From assembly GCA_907163375.1 (NCBI GenBank), contig CAJQUW010000478.1, positions 124,001 to 188,000 on the forward strand: a stretch of 64,000 bases of DNA. The letters are read 5' to 3'. The position numbers and the translations under genes were made by a program. Below, one piece after another: positions 12,641 through 24,509 of the stretch. This DNA is from Prostheceraeus crozeri. Lineage: Eukaryota > Platyhelminthes > Polycladida > Euryleptidae. Numbering within the stretch: the stretch's first letter is position 1; each line of letters opens with the position of its first letter. The notes beneath the pieces were generated by a model. The model searched no databases. It saw only the letters and a list, made by a program, of their open reading frames with translations, and was not told the DNA's origin.

Positions 12641-12908
12641 TTTCAGACTGTCAGAGTTACCGGGAAGGAGATATAGAAATGACCGATGCTTGCAGAATGA
12701 CGGAATATTGGTCTTCTCAGCAGGGCAATGCAGTGTAAAGACAGTTCCAGTGCGTGCATTGCCTACAGATATGACTGCTATCGGCGGCGCCAGGATTGGC
12801 TCGTCTGTCGTCTGCCTTCCCTTACCAGACAACCGCTGCTTCGGTAGAGTGTTCTTCTCCATGTTGAAGAAGAGGCTATGCAAAGACAGACTTTTTTACA
12901 TCAAATAA
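12594..12908. other. possible host exon, strand uncertain
   Basis: This island has clearly higher GC than its surroundings. On the plus strand a pyrimidine-rich stretch ending TTTCAG at 12646 could be a splice acceptor. The frame after it stays open to the stop near 12906 (about 86 residues, ending LCKDRLFYIK), and an AATAAA-like signal overlaps that stop. On the minus strand an equally open frame starts at an ATG near 12862 (MEKNTLPKQRLSG) and has a GTAAGG donor-like site soon after. No domain is recognised on either strand. It is either one real exon or a decayed insert. Confidence 0.25.
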
Positions 12909-12912
12909 AGTA

Positions 12913-14152
12913 AATTACATTCCTGTTTTGTAGAAAAATCGTTTGAAATAAATCGCTTTGTTTGTCTTAGATTGAACTTTTTAACCTTTTACCTGAAAAT
13001 GGAAACATAATTTTTGCTATATTTTAAGATTTTTAAATCTTGTCAAACTACAATTTAAGATTTTAGGTTACATTTTCGTCACATCTTGAGTTTTTTAGAC
13101 CAGATTTGGTTATATCTTAAGCTTTGTTAGGTCGCATTTTTTCGATTTTTAGATCACAAAAAATTACCCAAATAAGAACAATAAAACTTTGCTATTAAAA
13201 TGACATACGTACTACAATGTTACAAGACTTGGTGGCAAAATTCGAACGGGAAATTTCTCAAGCTTCAAGTTCAAGTTCAAGTGATTTCAAGAAAAGAGTC
13301 CGAATAGTTTATTTAACATCGCACAGTTGCAGTGTGCTTAACTTGCTTCCCACTTCAAATTCTGATTATTGGTGATTTGCCAAGTCTCACGTAGATCAAT
13401 GATTTCTCATATTAGAAATAATTGCTTTTTTGCGATATATTTCTTCAATACTTTTCAGTCGAACACATGTTAGGCGCGCATTATGCCGCTGCTTGAATAA
13501 ATTTGTTTTTAGTGCATTGAAGTTTGAACTCAAGATCACACAGCAATATGTTTACAGTATTGTATTGGTTAAGTTCATTTAATGTCAATGCTTCAAGATT
13601 TTCATTTGTGTGTTTGTATAGTTTCGATTTTCAGTTTAGCATTTCATTGAATGCATAAATGCTTATTTGTTATTACAGATAATAAAATGTTCAAGTTCTA
13701 ATATTTGCGTAGTGGTGAATAACAAGTTGCAAGATATGATTCATAATAGGAAAGATTCAAGAGTTTTTTAGATCTTGAAGAATTTTTCAAACCTTTATTC
13801 GACATTGTGATATGATTCATTGAATGGTTCATATTGTATATATGTATAGGCCTATATTAAATTATAGACTCACAATGAATGATAATTGATGCGCTTAATT
13901 GAAAATCATCACAAAAAATGCTTGAAACAGCTCATGCGCACTGTGTTCAAAACCTTGACAAAAACTTTCATAAAAAAACTAGTCGTACTTCATTGTAGTG
14001 AGCAACCGGGTTAATTCATTCATTCTGTAAAAGTTCCATTTCGGGGTTGTCTGAAGAAACTCATGCCGGCGCTTCGCCTGCAGCTCGTATGATCAATAAA
14101 AAATATAAACTTCTCTAGAGTCGGATGTGACGCTTAAATCTGATCAAATACT
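12913..14152. other. no recognisable gene
   Basis: Very AT-rich, with loosely repeated TTTTAGATC/CATTTT phrases at about 12990-13160. No gene or transposon end was seen. Confidence 0.35.
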
Positions 14153-14160
14153 GGGCAAAT

Positions 14161-14785
14161 CAGGGATCCGGAGACTCCGACTCCGAGTAGCAAGTATGCA
14201 CGCCTGACATTTTTTAGAGAAGATGGTAACCTACACCACAGATATTTATATAACTGATTGCTGTACATACATTAATCAATCATTTCAATGAAAATGTATC
14301 AACTGTACACAATTTCTTTAATTAATGTTAAGCATTTGATAAAGTTTGAAAACAACGAAGCAAATCCTGTGTTCTTAAGTCACCACGGCATTCCATTATT
14401 CGTTATGGCGTCGATAACATCAGCCCTAATTATCAAATGGAGATCGTAGGTCACTTATCAGAGGCATTGCGCCAGAGGAACAGGCGCTCCACGGACACTT
14501 GGAGAGGAGTTGACATGTAGATTTCATGACATCGGGGCAGTCGGTGGCTTGTCTGCTAAATCAGCGAGTGAAAAGAAAATCCTTTTTTCACTATCACGGT
14601 TCAATCCCTCGAAGCTAATCAGCATTGCACTGTTGTCTCTGTATCTTTCGTTTGACGGAGACATTTGACATCAAGACACAGAAAGTGACAGTTATATGCA
14701 CGAGGATAAATAATTTGCCTATTTTGCATTTTGGTCTAGTTGTAAGCGGAAGTTCGGAGTCTTATCTGTTGACTGCGCATCCCTG
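14161..14785 (-). mobile_element. hAT MITE, family B
   Basis: The 625-bp unit begins CAGGGATCCGGAG and ends GCGCATCCCTG. Flanks GGGCAAAT (14153-14160) and AGGCAAAT (14786-14793) match at 7 of 8 positions, the hAT duplication length. The interior matches 42277-43020 in reverse, including the block TTTTTTCACTATCACGG. It is non-coding here. Confidence 0.88.
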
Positions 14786-14976
14786 AGGCAAATTAACAAT
14801 TTTAATGATATTCAAAGCACTTTTTTTGAAGTACCAGTTTTCCTGACATTTAATTATTAATTTTGAAGTAGTCAATTACATGTATTTGTATTTTCATAAA
14901 GAGTTGATTTCTTTGGATATCTGCAGGTCATCCTTCTCTTTCATATTTCATGGTTCGTCCAGACGGGAGGATAGTC

Positions 14977-15187
14977 ATATTCGCGAAAAAAATAAAATCG
15001 CTCCCTTTGTTCGACGTTAATATATATTTTAAAAATTACCAAAACTTCGACCATAGCGTTTACAGGCGCGCGTTTTTGTGGTCCATTCCATTATAGCGTT
15101 ACCATAGCCCTTAAACATGGGTGAAGTTTTGGTAATTTTTCAAAATATACATCTACGTCGAACAAATTCTGTATTTTTCGCGAATAT
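14977..15187. repeat. 210-bp foldback (hairpin MITE)
   Basis: Arms of about 75 bp (14977-15052 and 15120-15187) are imperfect inverted copies. Shared blocks are TATTCGCGAAAAA, TTGTTCGACG and AATTACCAAAACTTC. The loop of roughly 65 bases contains GGCGCGCG. The length and form suit a small hairpin MITE. Confidence 0.75.
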
Positions 15188-17230
15188 TCGATTCCATTAT
15201 CGCATTGGAAGCTGCTTATAACTGTAGAATGTTGTTCCAATGATGCATTTGAATAGTAACATGAACGCAGTATATTTTTCATGCTTTTAGTAAAGCATAG
15301 ATGTTGACCCTGAAATCTTTGACTAATGTAAGAGTCACATTAGAGCTACAATGGTTATTGCAAACACAGTTGAAAGTACGTATAATGCTTAATATCAAAA
15401 TTTACTGCGTCATATGCGATCATACTGAAACTAATGGCTCAATAAAGAATAATATGCGAAGTTGAAAATGAACGAACAAATATAAAGAGAATAATGAAAA
15501 GAATAGCAGCAATTATTGTTTTACCATTGACATTGGATATGTCCTAGCGCAAAACTAATTTATTTCGGAATCGTAAACATCCGAAATGAAAATCGCTTGG
15601 TCGACTGTCGATGGCAGATGCGCAATTTCCAATCAAGTCATGAACCGATCGGTAGCGACACTGACTAAATTACGAATTGTTATCAAACATCTGATTTAAC
15701 TGTTTCCCTGCATTTATGCCACCTATGAAGGCTACCTGTCGAGAAAAGGATTGATTGCAGTTTAGAGCATGTCAAACTGCATGCATAACATGAATTTTAT
15801 CACCTAGTAACGAGATTGTAGCGAATGTTTTATATAAAAACGATATAATTCACATACATCGTCTTCCCATCATGACATCAATGAATCGCTTTTGATCTCG
15901 ATAGCTGATAACAAAAATTCACAATATGGAGAAATATTTCCAATTTCTTCAGTACAGAATTCACAAAAATAAGCTTATAAAGTTATACTACCCAGAAAGT
16001 GTGCGATGAAGGTTGTCCCAGACTTCTCGATTCCATCCTATAGTACAAGTAGCCCGAAATTCACTTAAATGGTATTCGCCACCTGGCAAGCTTGCATCTT
16101 ATTGGCATTATCGCATTCCTAGCCCTTTAATATAATTCTCACGGAAACTACAAGAATATTGCATGAGAAGAAAACGAAGGAAAACATGTTACATAAAAGC
16201 TTCACTTAAAGGATCATTGTGGATTGAGTTTTTAAAGACAAGAAGTGATGGCATGCATTCTATGCGATCGATGGAATGTTGTTCTACAATCTTGTAGTGA
16301 CGACGAAGCATCCTCATTCATCAGTTTTGTACATCTTGTAAAACTGAGAGTCGCTTTCTGGAATCGTGTGATGATGTCGGAGAAAATATTGATGGACTAA
16401 GTCAGGTACAGTCAACTTGTTGTCAGCGGACCAGTGGAGCTTTAGAGGCTCGCTCGTGATAGTTGAAGTGGCCCAAGTCCTTTCAAAGTGGGCGGACGGA
16501 AATATGTCAGCCTATTTGGAAATTTGATCTTTCACATTAAGAAGTCAACTTTCATACTATAAGACAAACTCCGGGCTAATATCTATCTTCGCATCATAAC
16601 TGTTGTTCTTCAATTACAATTGTGCTGCTCTACTAATAAAATATTTGAGTTTAGTTTCCAATGTGGTCTATATAGAATATTTTTAATCAATTCGTAAAAA
16701 CCAAAATTGTTGATCTGACCTTTGAATATAATGTAAAAAAGAGGTATTTAGTCGACTTTATAGCGATAACGTGCTTGTCTTTCAAATCACAATTATGAAT
16801 CGAACCCGAAAATTGCTATGTTATCAATAAATGAAACTAAATACTCGTACTGTGAAAATAGCCACATTTCGTAGAAATCGCCTATGATGACTTTTTTCTG
16901 TCTAAAACACGCTGGTTCTGGAATCCATTGACAGGGAGAAGATTACGCAGTGTAAAAGGGTAGCTTGCATCCTAGTAATCATTGTCTAATAATGCTAGAG
17001 GTCGTTATGATATACATGATTATCAAGCAAGCAAATTAAACTCGATTGTGCATCAATACAAACTTGAGAGAAAGTCGAGGAGGATAATCAAACAATTCGG
17101 CGGCTGAGACCGGGTCTGCCCTCTTCAAACCCGCCACCGGTTCCCACTCTGCCCCTCCCTCCTTTTCTCGATTTCTCGACAGCACCATTGGGCTAAGTTT
17201 GCTTTAGATAGTAGTATTTTGAATTTAACA
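15188..17230. other. no recognisable gene
   Basis: About 2 kb of AT-rich sequence without a credible open frame, repeat array or transposon end. Confidence 0.4.
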
Positions 17231-17249
17231 GACGGAAAATAGCTGCATG

Positions 17250-17325
17250 TCTTGGTGGATTTGAACCACCGACCTCTGGCATTCCAAGCTAACTCCAAAC
17301 CAACTGAGTTGCCGACAGTCGACGG
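17250..17325 (-). repeat. tRNA-like sequence, probable SINE head
   Basis: On the minus strand an A-box-like CGGCAACTCAGTTGG is followed at tRNA spacing by a perfect T arm (GGTGG, TTCAAAT, CCACC). The seven bases on either side do not pair as an acceptor stem and the anticodon stem is weak. It is therefore a tRNA-derived repeat or a tRNA pseudogene, not a working gene. The body may extend downstream on minus to about 17125. Confidence 0.6.
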
Positions 17326-17389
17326 TATGAAATAAGTCATCAACTGAAGAATCTGAGTAATCCAATCAGATGGCTTCATCCCCAAGACA

Positions 17390-20340
17390 ACATGGCATTA
17401 ACCGTCAAACCAAACTACTAATGCCAATATCAGTATTTCAATCAGCAATATACTTTGCAACAGAAATGAGTGAACATTTTTGTTCGTTGCTTCTAGTTGG
17501 TAGTGTCACACTGTTGCTCTCAGTCATCGTAACACCAATTTGAGGACTGTTGAAACATTCAGTGTTGCTAAAATATACTCTATTATGAATAGGACTTAAC
17601 AGCCTGTGGGATATTAATTATTCGAAATATTGAACTTGAAATAAGTAGACAAATGCGTTGACTAACTACAATGCAGATGAACTGATTATATTTATGGAAT
17701 CTCTCTCACACTCAGTCAATACTACTTAGGTTACACTTTCAGACAGCATGAAGTTAGCTCACTCCCTCATTTATATAGCATGGCATTTTCCATGATATTG
17801 GGTGGATATCAAAAACCATTTTCTTATCCTCGTCAGAACACGTAAATAAACACAGCAGATGGAGACATCTGGAAGAAAAACTGATCATGATAAGGAAGGA
17901 AGTTAGAGAGGATGATCATATCCTTAGAGTGACAAATGAGTTGATCTAATCCATGGTATGAGAGAGAGAATTTGAGTTCTCCCATGTAATATCTGTGGTC
18001 AACATTCCCTATGATAATGTCTCTCCACATGCTTCACAATACGAACAATTCATTCACAGAACGCGGATGTAATCATTTCATTGTGGAATCAAGATGAATC
18101 TGAAGTTTGCATTTCATTTTCTTGCTTGCAAATGTTACATAGCAAGTAAACTTACAAAGCTTTAAAATTGCATTAAGTATGGAAATATACACAAAAGAAA
18201 ACTGACGTGATGCCAATCCAAGAACATCCTGAAGCATGAAAAATAAATATTATGCGAAAAGATGAAAATGATGATTACATTCAAAATGTTGACATTGTCT
18301 AATAAACTTGCTGTTTAATATATTAGTACAGTGTTGGAAAAGCAGAAAAAAGCTAACTGAAGGAATCATTAAAATGTTTTCGAATAGGTTTTCAGTTGAG
18401 ACCGGATAGGAGATGTTAACTTGCCAGCATTGCCTCAAGGGTGCCAACTTCACGCTAAATTGCAAATGTATATGGAAGTGTGGACTGTATGGTATGGACC
18501 GAGTAGTGAAAGTGCACATCTTAGTTTGCAAACTGAGTATTGCATCGAAGGAATTATGGTCAATATTTTCAATATCGCGTTGATGTGGTATTTATCATTT
18601 TCTCTCAAACATCATGACGATTACACTTACTTATCTATAGAAAACGTTTTTAAATATGTGCGTAGTGTCTGTTTTGTGTGATTCAGACAATATTGTTTCA
18701 TTATAATTGTAGTCCTACCAACCCGACCATTCCTGTTCATTGGACGAACTTGTTTGACATTATGTATCCGCTAATCGAATGCTCAAACACGCAGGCTAAA
18801 TGTTTACAATGATGGCAATTTGATACTCGTGCACGTATGTTTGCGTTACTTCGACATGAATGTTTTCTGAGACAATCCTATCATCATTATCTTTAACATT
18901 CCTTATTGTCAGATATTCCTGCCTAGCTCGTGTACAATTTTTTTGTGTCGCATTTACCATTTCATGAAATACCACGCCTGTTATATAGTTTATCACATAT
19001 TTAATGGTTTTGTGATTTATATTGCTGTTATTTTCCAATAGTTCTTCGTCTAACAATTGTAATCGCACGTTATTGTAATGACTGTAATGACAACTAATTG
19101 ACACATTAACACAATTGCTAATGTACACATCAAGATAAATAAATTTTCCTCTGTGGGATCACAGGTCTAATATGATAAGCTGTAGCAATTTCATCAAATC
19201 AGATTGAAGACTAAATGTGAATGCTTGGATTGTAGAAGCAGGCTTGACGTGGGACCGGGATTTGCCATAGGAACTCCTATGGGAGTAGCAATTTCAGTTA
19301 TGTGAATTCCCATAAAAATGCGAGAAGCTCTAATGGAGCTCATTTTGTTTTCTTGCATCTGTTGCACGATTTCATAGCTATGATGTGATGATAGCATCAG
19401 TCTTCATTTCTAAATAAAATTATGCATGGAATGATTGCATGCAGACATTATTTTTATCCTTACTATCTTGATTAGGTATTAAATTCTGTGGTATTATGTA
19501 CATGCAAGATGAAATGAAAGCATGCCTGGTTGAAATTTCTGTATTTGATCCTCGTGCATCAGCATTATGAAGTCTATTTTCAAACACGGATAAATGTACG
19601 TGGGCCAACTGTGCATTGAAATGATGATGTTGATGACACAGGAGGCCTAATTAAGTTTTTTTCTACTGCATTGACCAGTTTCCATGCAGGTTGACTAAGC
19701 ACCGGAATCGTATCGGCTAGTAGGACTATTTCATGCAGGGACGCATGTGTAGTAGGCTCATCATATTACACAAATGGTCTTTTTCATGCGCGATTCTATC
19801 TCCTAAGCTTACATGATTGCACTAGGGTTACAGAACCCTTCATAAGTTACTGGAAAAGGTCGTAGGTTTAGGTAAGCATTCATTTGCTGCAGAGCTGTTT
19901 CTGACGAATAGTATCTGTAGAAGAGACTAAGTCTGACGGATGGAGATTGCAGCTTGCTCGAGAGGTTAATAAAACAAAATTCTTGATATACTTTTCGACA
20001 CGATCGAGAAGGTTGAGATGCATCTAAGGGTTGACGAATCTGGACACTAGGTACCGCAGTATCAGACCTTTTTAAGGAATGAGCCTTGAGCCAAAATACA
20101 AAAAAAACATTTGACATTATATCTAGAAGACAAGTTCTATTGATTAAAGTTAAGAAAGCTTACTGTTTTCTCCACTGTTTCAGTTAATTATCAACCATTT
20201 ATGAAGCGTACTATATACAGAATACGTGCAATCACATCGAAATATGAAATATTCACAATTTGTGGAATTCTTACGAATCCATTGAACGCATGATTCGGAA
20301 TGCCTGGATTTTGAGTTTGCTCCGAGTCCTATGGAATGCA
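17390..20340. other. no recognisable gene
   Basis: About 3 kb with several open frames of 60-110 codons. The longest is 110 codons on minus at 18796-19128 and another of 102 codons is on minus at 19809-20117. None shows a known motif or typical exon borders, so no gene is called. Confidence 0.4.
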
Positions 20341-20349
20341 ATTAATGTA

Positions 20350-20503
20350 CAGTCAGTCCTTGCTTATCCGTCCCATCGTGCACGGCCGAAGTGCCACATT
20401 AACGAAGATGCCGGCTGAGCGAGTGTAGACTGCTCATAGTGCAATTATTGTACATGGAAAAAAGATCGGTTAGCGAGGATGCCGGATAAGCGAGAGTTGA
20501 CTG
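20350..20503. mobile_element. pogo/Tigger-like MITE, 154 bp
   Basis: The left end CAGTCAGTCCTTGCTTATCC and the inverted right end (CAGTCAACTCTCGCTTATCC read on minus) form imperfect terminal repeats like those of pogo/Tigger elements. The left flank is TA and the right flank is CA, consistent with a mutated TA duplication. It is non-coding. Confidence 0.8.
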
Positions 20504-20577
20504 CACTTCTATCGCTACTACTTCCATGTGTAAATGTGAGATAGGCTACATTGCTTTTCGACAATCATGGAAATATA

Positions 20578-21235
20578 AGACCCGAAATATAATACAAACA
20601 AACTATTTGTCATCGTGCATATCTGTCACTGTCTTGATGTCAACTTTCTCCGTCAAACAAAAGTACAGAGGCAGCAGTGCATACAAAGCTTGCAATAGTT
20701 GAGGGAATGAACCGTGATAGTGAAAAAAGGATTGTCTTTTCACTTGGTGATTTAGTAGAGAAAGCAAGCCTTCCTAGCCTCGATCACACCTACGCACCAA
20801 AGGTCACATCAGAGACAAAAATGAAATACTAGTTTGCTCGAGAACATTACCTCTTACCCTCACGCTAATCGTTTGTGATGGTTCCTCCAAGGCGCATATT
20901 AAAATCGAAAGTGTACTCATTTTTTTCGAGAAGGATGGTAGATTTGGAGGATTTTCCTGCCTGGTAGAGACTGGAGAAAAACCGTGTGAAGCACGCATCA
21001 GCAAGATGGGAGGAGTCGAGTCGTATGCATCCAACTTAAAGAGACATTTGATAAACTTCCATCGAAAATGATTGATAATTGATACAGCAATGATCACTAA
21101 AAAATAGGTTCAGGTAAGCCTATAATGATCTATGATGTAGGTTGACAGTTTTTTTTAAAAAAATCAGGCTTTATACAATTGCCACTCGGAGTCGGAGTCG
21201 GAGACCTATCAAAATGATAGGACTCCGCATCCCTG
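20578..21235 (+). mobile_element. hAT family B, left end missing, BED-finger remnant
   Basis: Colinear with 42277-43020 from the ACCCGAA.TATAATACAAACAAA block to the terminus GACTCCGCATCCCTG, with the right end at 21235. The CAGGG left end is absent. At about 20900-21069 on plus a frame ending SNLKRHLINFHRK resembles the end of a BED zinc finger, the usual DNA-binding domain of hAT transposases. The cysteine spacing upstream is degenerate. The family is therefore probably an internally deleted hAT that kept part of its first coding exon. Confidence 0.8.
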
Positions 21236-21349
21236 GTAGGTATACCATACAATGTCCAGCACTTAATAAGGCCGACTCTCTCGAAAGCGTTGTTATCGAC
21301 ATACTGCAGAATTTCCTCGTATTATAATATGTTCATTTATATCTTAAAC

Positions 21350-21742
21350 CTAATGGCATACAGGATTATTATTTTCTTTAATTATGATATTTTGCTCCTT
21401 CTGTATCTCCTTCTTTGAAATTAGAAGTATTGTTATTGACAAGACTGAGCCAAGGTAGACACTTCCATTCAAGTTAATTATAAAAACACTACAACCTAGA
21501 GTTATCAGAGACTCGAAGGATTTAGAAAATGTTGTTCTCTGTTCTGTATTACTATCATGAGCCAATTCCTTGGTAATTTCTCCAAAGCAGTGAAAGGAAT
21601 GCACATCACACATGTGGCGCTCAAATATCAAAGAGAGTTCGTTTGATGAAATCGGAATAAAAATCACAGTGGAGGTGTAATTGATGCCGTGAGCTGTTAC
21701 TCTCAGGCTAAATATTCTTGCTCTATGGAGCGCTACGTGCAA
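21350..21742 (-). other. unidentified 130-codon open frame
   Basis: Open from a start at 21742 (MHVALHRARIFSLRV) to 21350. It has a hydrophobic stretch near its end (VYLGSVLSITILLI) followed by lysines, like a membrane segment with a cytoplasmic tail. A TAG splice-acceptor-like site lies near the start. No domain was recognised. It could be a terminal exon of a membrane protein or chance. Confidence 0.18.
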
Positions 21743-22099
21743 AAAATATACTTTGAATGGAGTTGTGAAAGGGCTATCATCACTACTTGTGGCTTTAGAA
21801 GTAGCTTAACCATATCATGCATGAGTTTTAGCAATTTACATACCATGAAAGATGCATACGATTTAAACTAATGTATGCTTGCATTGTGCTATATTTGTCA
21901 ATATTCGCAATCACCTGCAATCACATTACTTTGGAAATCGATGTTAGGTTCTGTAGTATAAACTTGTTATTTGGGAGCTAAGCGAATGAACCGAGTGTCA
22001 TTTTTTGACATCGCATGCATCTTATGATAATGACTACACCTTTTGACATGTATTTCCTAAAAAAGGCGCGATTGATTTCCGATGATACAAAATGGATAT

Positions 22100-22580
22100 T
22101 TAGAAATGTGACTTGATTTTCAGAAAACACAAAATAATTTTCCGAAACATGAATTGGAGTTCAGAAAATTTTGGAATTGATGAGTTCAATTTCAGAAAAA
22201 ATTACTTTAATTTCAATTTCAAAACTTAGATATCAGATATCATAAATTGGCTATCAGATGACGCTATTTATATTTCAGATATCACAAAATGATTTTTTGA
22301 TTAATAAAATTTATTTCAGAAATTATAGTAAAATATCAGTTGGATTTCGGAAAATATGAAATGTATTTTATCAATAGCAAATGAAATTCAGAAAGTATCA
22401 GTTGTATTACAGAAAGGTGACTTAAATTTCAGAAAACGTTAAATGTATTTCAGAGAACCTAAAATGTATTTCAGAAAACGTAACATGTAGTTCAGAAAGC
22501 AGAAATTGATCTTCAGAACGACGCTCAGAGAGGCATTGCATGGTTTGACAAGTGAATTGAATTTCAGATGATAGCAAATT
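22100..22580 (+). repeat. left array of about 21-bp TTTCAGAAA repeats
   Basis: About fourteen degenerate units centred on TTTCAGAAA. The best run is at 22426-22515, where consecutive units read TTTCAGAAAACGTTAAATGT, TTTCAGAGAACCTAAAATGT and TTTCAGAAAACGTAACATGT at 21-22 bp spacing. Two helical turns per unit suits protein binding on one face. The order decays towards the outer end. Confidence 0.85.
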
Positions 22581-22604
22581 GATCTCATTACCTTTGCCAT
22601 AGAC

Positions 22605-22611
22605 TATATAA
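22605..22611 (+). promoter_or_regulatory. possible TATA box
   Basis: TATATAA lies 36-42 bp before the ATG at 22647 and just inside the left repeat array. Its position would put a start site only a few bases before the ATG. Suggestive only in such AT-rich DNA. Confidence 0.3.
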
Positions 22612-22646
22612 ATCATAGATCACTGACATGGTCCACAGTCTTAGAA

Positions 22647-24129
22647 ATGCAAGTGTCTGAGAATTGCGCGATTTGTCAAATGTCAATGCTGAGGAAGGCC
22701 GTTTTGCGGCTGAATCCTTGCTTACATCTACTGCATTCGGAATGTGCTGCACCAATTCTTGCCATGGAAGAACGCTTTTGTTCGTTGTGTCGAGAAGATG
22801 TAGAAGATACAGAAGAATTCAAAAGACGAAAGTACAAAGCGTCTTCATCAAGAGATCGGGAATTAGTAGTCGAGTGCTCTAATCGCGGCGAGGATTGGAA
22901 GACTCTCGCCGAAACATTGGGAGTAAATTACAAAACTGCCTATAGTTGGATACGGTCGGGCGAAATAAGCGGAACAAAAAGAGGTGGCAACAAGCCTAGG
23001 ATATTGACTGAAGATCAAATAGAGCAAGTGCTACAGTGGATCGAGCAGGATAGCTCCATAACCTTGGTTAAACTGAAAGCCAAGATTTTTACAAGCTTCC
23101 ACATCACTATATCTACAACATCAGTGTCGAACTACCTCTGCAACAGAATGTTCACGGTGAAGATGATGCATTGGGAACCGGTGACTATGAACTCTGATTC
23201 AAACAAACAACTTAGGAAAGAGTATGTTATCCGGCTCAACTCCTACATACGACATGGTCGGCAAATATTATGGATCGATGAAACGAATTTCAACCTCTTT
23301 TGTCGGCGAAATTGTGGACGTTTCCGGCAAGGCGCACGTGCAGTGGCTACCAGGCCAACTTCACGAGGTAAGTTGCACTCATGCTATCAAGTATCAATTT
23401 TTTACATGTACGAGTACATGTAATTTGAAGAGGGACAATAGTTTACAATTACCTTTATTGTTTTCTTTGCCGAGTTGCAAGTTATGCCCAATTTACATAT
23501 CCTGTACTTAGAAGTATTTTGTAGATCGATTTTCATTCTTGAGTAAAAAAACTTGCCTTTTATTTACTGTATTCTTGATGATCTATGACTACATTTCTCA
23601 TTGATTTTCCTATTCTTTTCATTTTTAGGATCAAACGTTCATCTAATTGGAGCTATGACTTCAGCAGGGATGCTGCACATTACCAAACGACGTGGCAGCT
23701 TTACGTCAATGGCGGCCAAGGAATGGATGGAGGAAGCCCTGAACCTGTGGGTACAAAGGGGAAACTCTCTAGAGGATCTCGTGGTTGTGTATGACAACGC
23801 CCCATGTCATAAGTCCTTGACGGAGTTATTCCTTCATTCTCAGGCAGATCTACTTCGATTGGCACCATACAGCCCAATGTTGAATCCCGTTGAGAGCATC
23901 TGGACGAAAATAAAGTCTCACGTGAAAAGTTCGATCGGAATCCCAAATGTTGAGGGGACAGGTGTTGGTGAGCAACGCATGGTGTATTTGGAAGGACTGA
24001 TTGATGATGCTGTCGCAACAGTGACAAATGCTGACTGTTCACGTCCATGGTTCACGAGCAGCACAGCATACTTCATCATTTCATTCTGCAGCAGTGAACA
24101 TGGAGTACGTACAGGTTGGAATGCGATAA
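22647..24129 (+). CDS. RING-H2 finger fused to IS630/Tc1 DDE transposase, two exons
   Basis: Exon 1 is 22647-23367 and exon 2 begins at 23629. Residues 7-48 fit a RING-H2 finger exactly: C7-x2-C10-x14-C25-x-H27-x2-H30-x2-C33-x11-C45-x2-C48. Residues about 62-120 form a helix-turn-helix (DWKTLAETLGVNYKTAYSWI) and a second winged-helix-like region. The DDE domain follows, with D211 (ILWIDETN), D296 (VVVYDNAPCH) and E329 (YSPMLNPVESIW), 32 residues between the last two. The phase-1 splice restores the conserved G-S-N-V-H-L-I-G-A block. After DCSR near 24045 the best family-like C-terminus (AQHTSSFHSAAVNMEYV, stop 24127-24129) is one base out of frame, and the open frame instead runs to 24218. 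RING fingers usually act in ubiquitin ligases. A role here is inferred, not shown. Confidence 0.9.
23368..23628 (+). other. intron of the RING-transposase gene
   Basis: GTAAGT donor at 23368 and a pyrimidine-rich acceptor ending TTTTTAG at 23628. The 261-bp intron has in-frame stops, and its removal joins TRPTSRG to SNVHLIGAM, matching the usual IS630/Tc1 sequence. Confidence 0.85.
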
Positions 24130-24509
24130 TTTTTGTAGCAAATTACTTGATGGAAATTCGTATTTTTTCTTTATTCATTTTGAGAACACCTCTTTCATTT
24201 CTAATAATGTACATGTAAAAATTAAAGATAATCCCCTAAGCTTTTAAGATAATAATCAAAAGAGAACAAATTTTTATCTCAATTGTTTGCACTCAAACTG
24301 ATCACTTTGTGTATAAAAGTTGATAGAGTTCATTATTTCATTGTTGCTACATTACATTTTGTTATGTCGGGTATAAATCTCTAAAAGAGAAAATGGCGAT
24401 TAACTTTCAAGTCATGCCGTGGCAATTGATACCAAAGACTTTGCCGATCCAGACATGACTCAACTTCTTGCAACCCATTGCTAGAGAGGATTAGAACAGT
24501 ACATCTCGT

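Noticed and set aside
17250-17325. Functional tRNA gene on minus
   Set aside because: There are good A and B boxes, but no acceptor stem can form.
18796-20117. 110- and 102-codon minus-strand frames as host genes
   Set aside because: There are no motifs, no signal or splice context, and the lengths are expected by chance in such a long window.
22100-22580. CRISPR-like or centromere-like repeat array
   Set aside because: The units are degenerate, have no unique spacers, and mirror an inverted array at the other end of a transposon.
23701-24048. 115-codon minus-strand open frame
   Set aside because: It is antisense to exon 2 of the RING transposase, which has clear DDE motifs.
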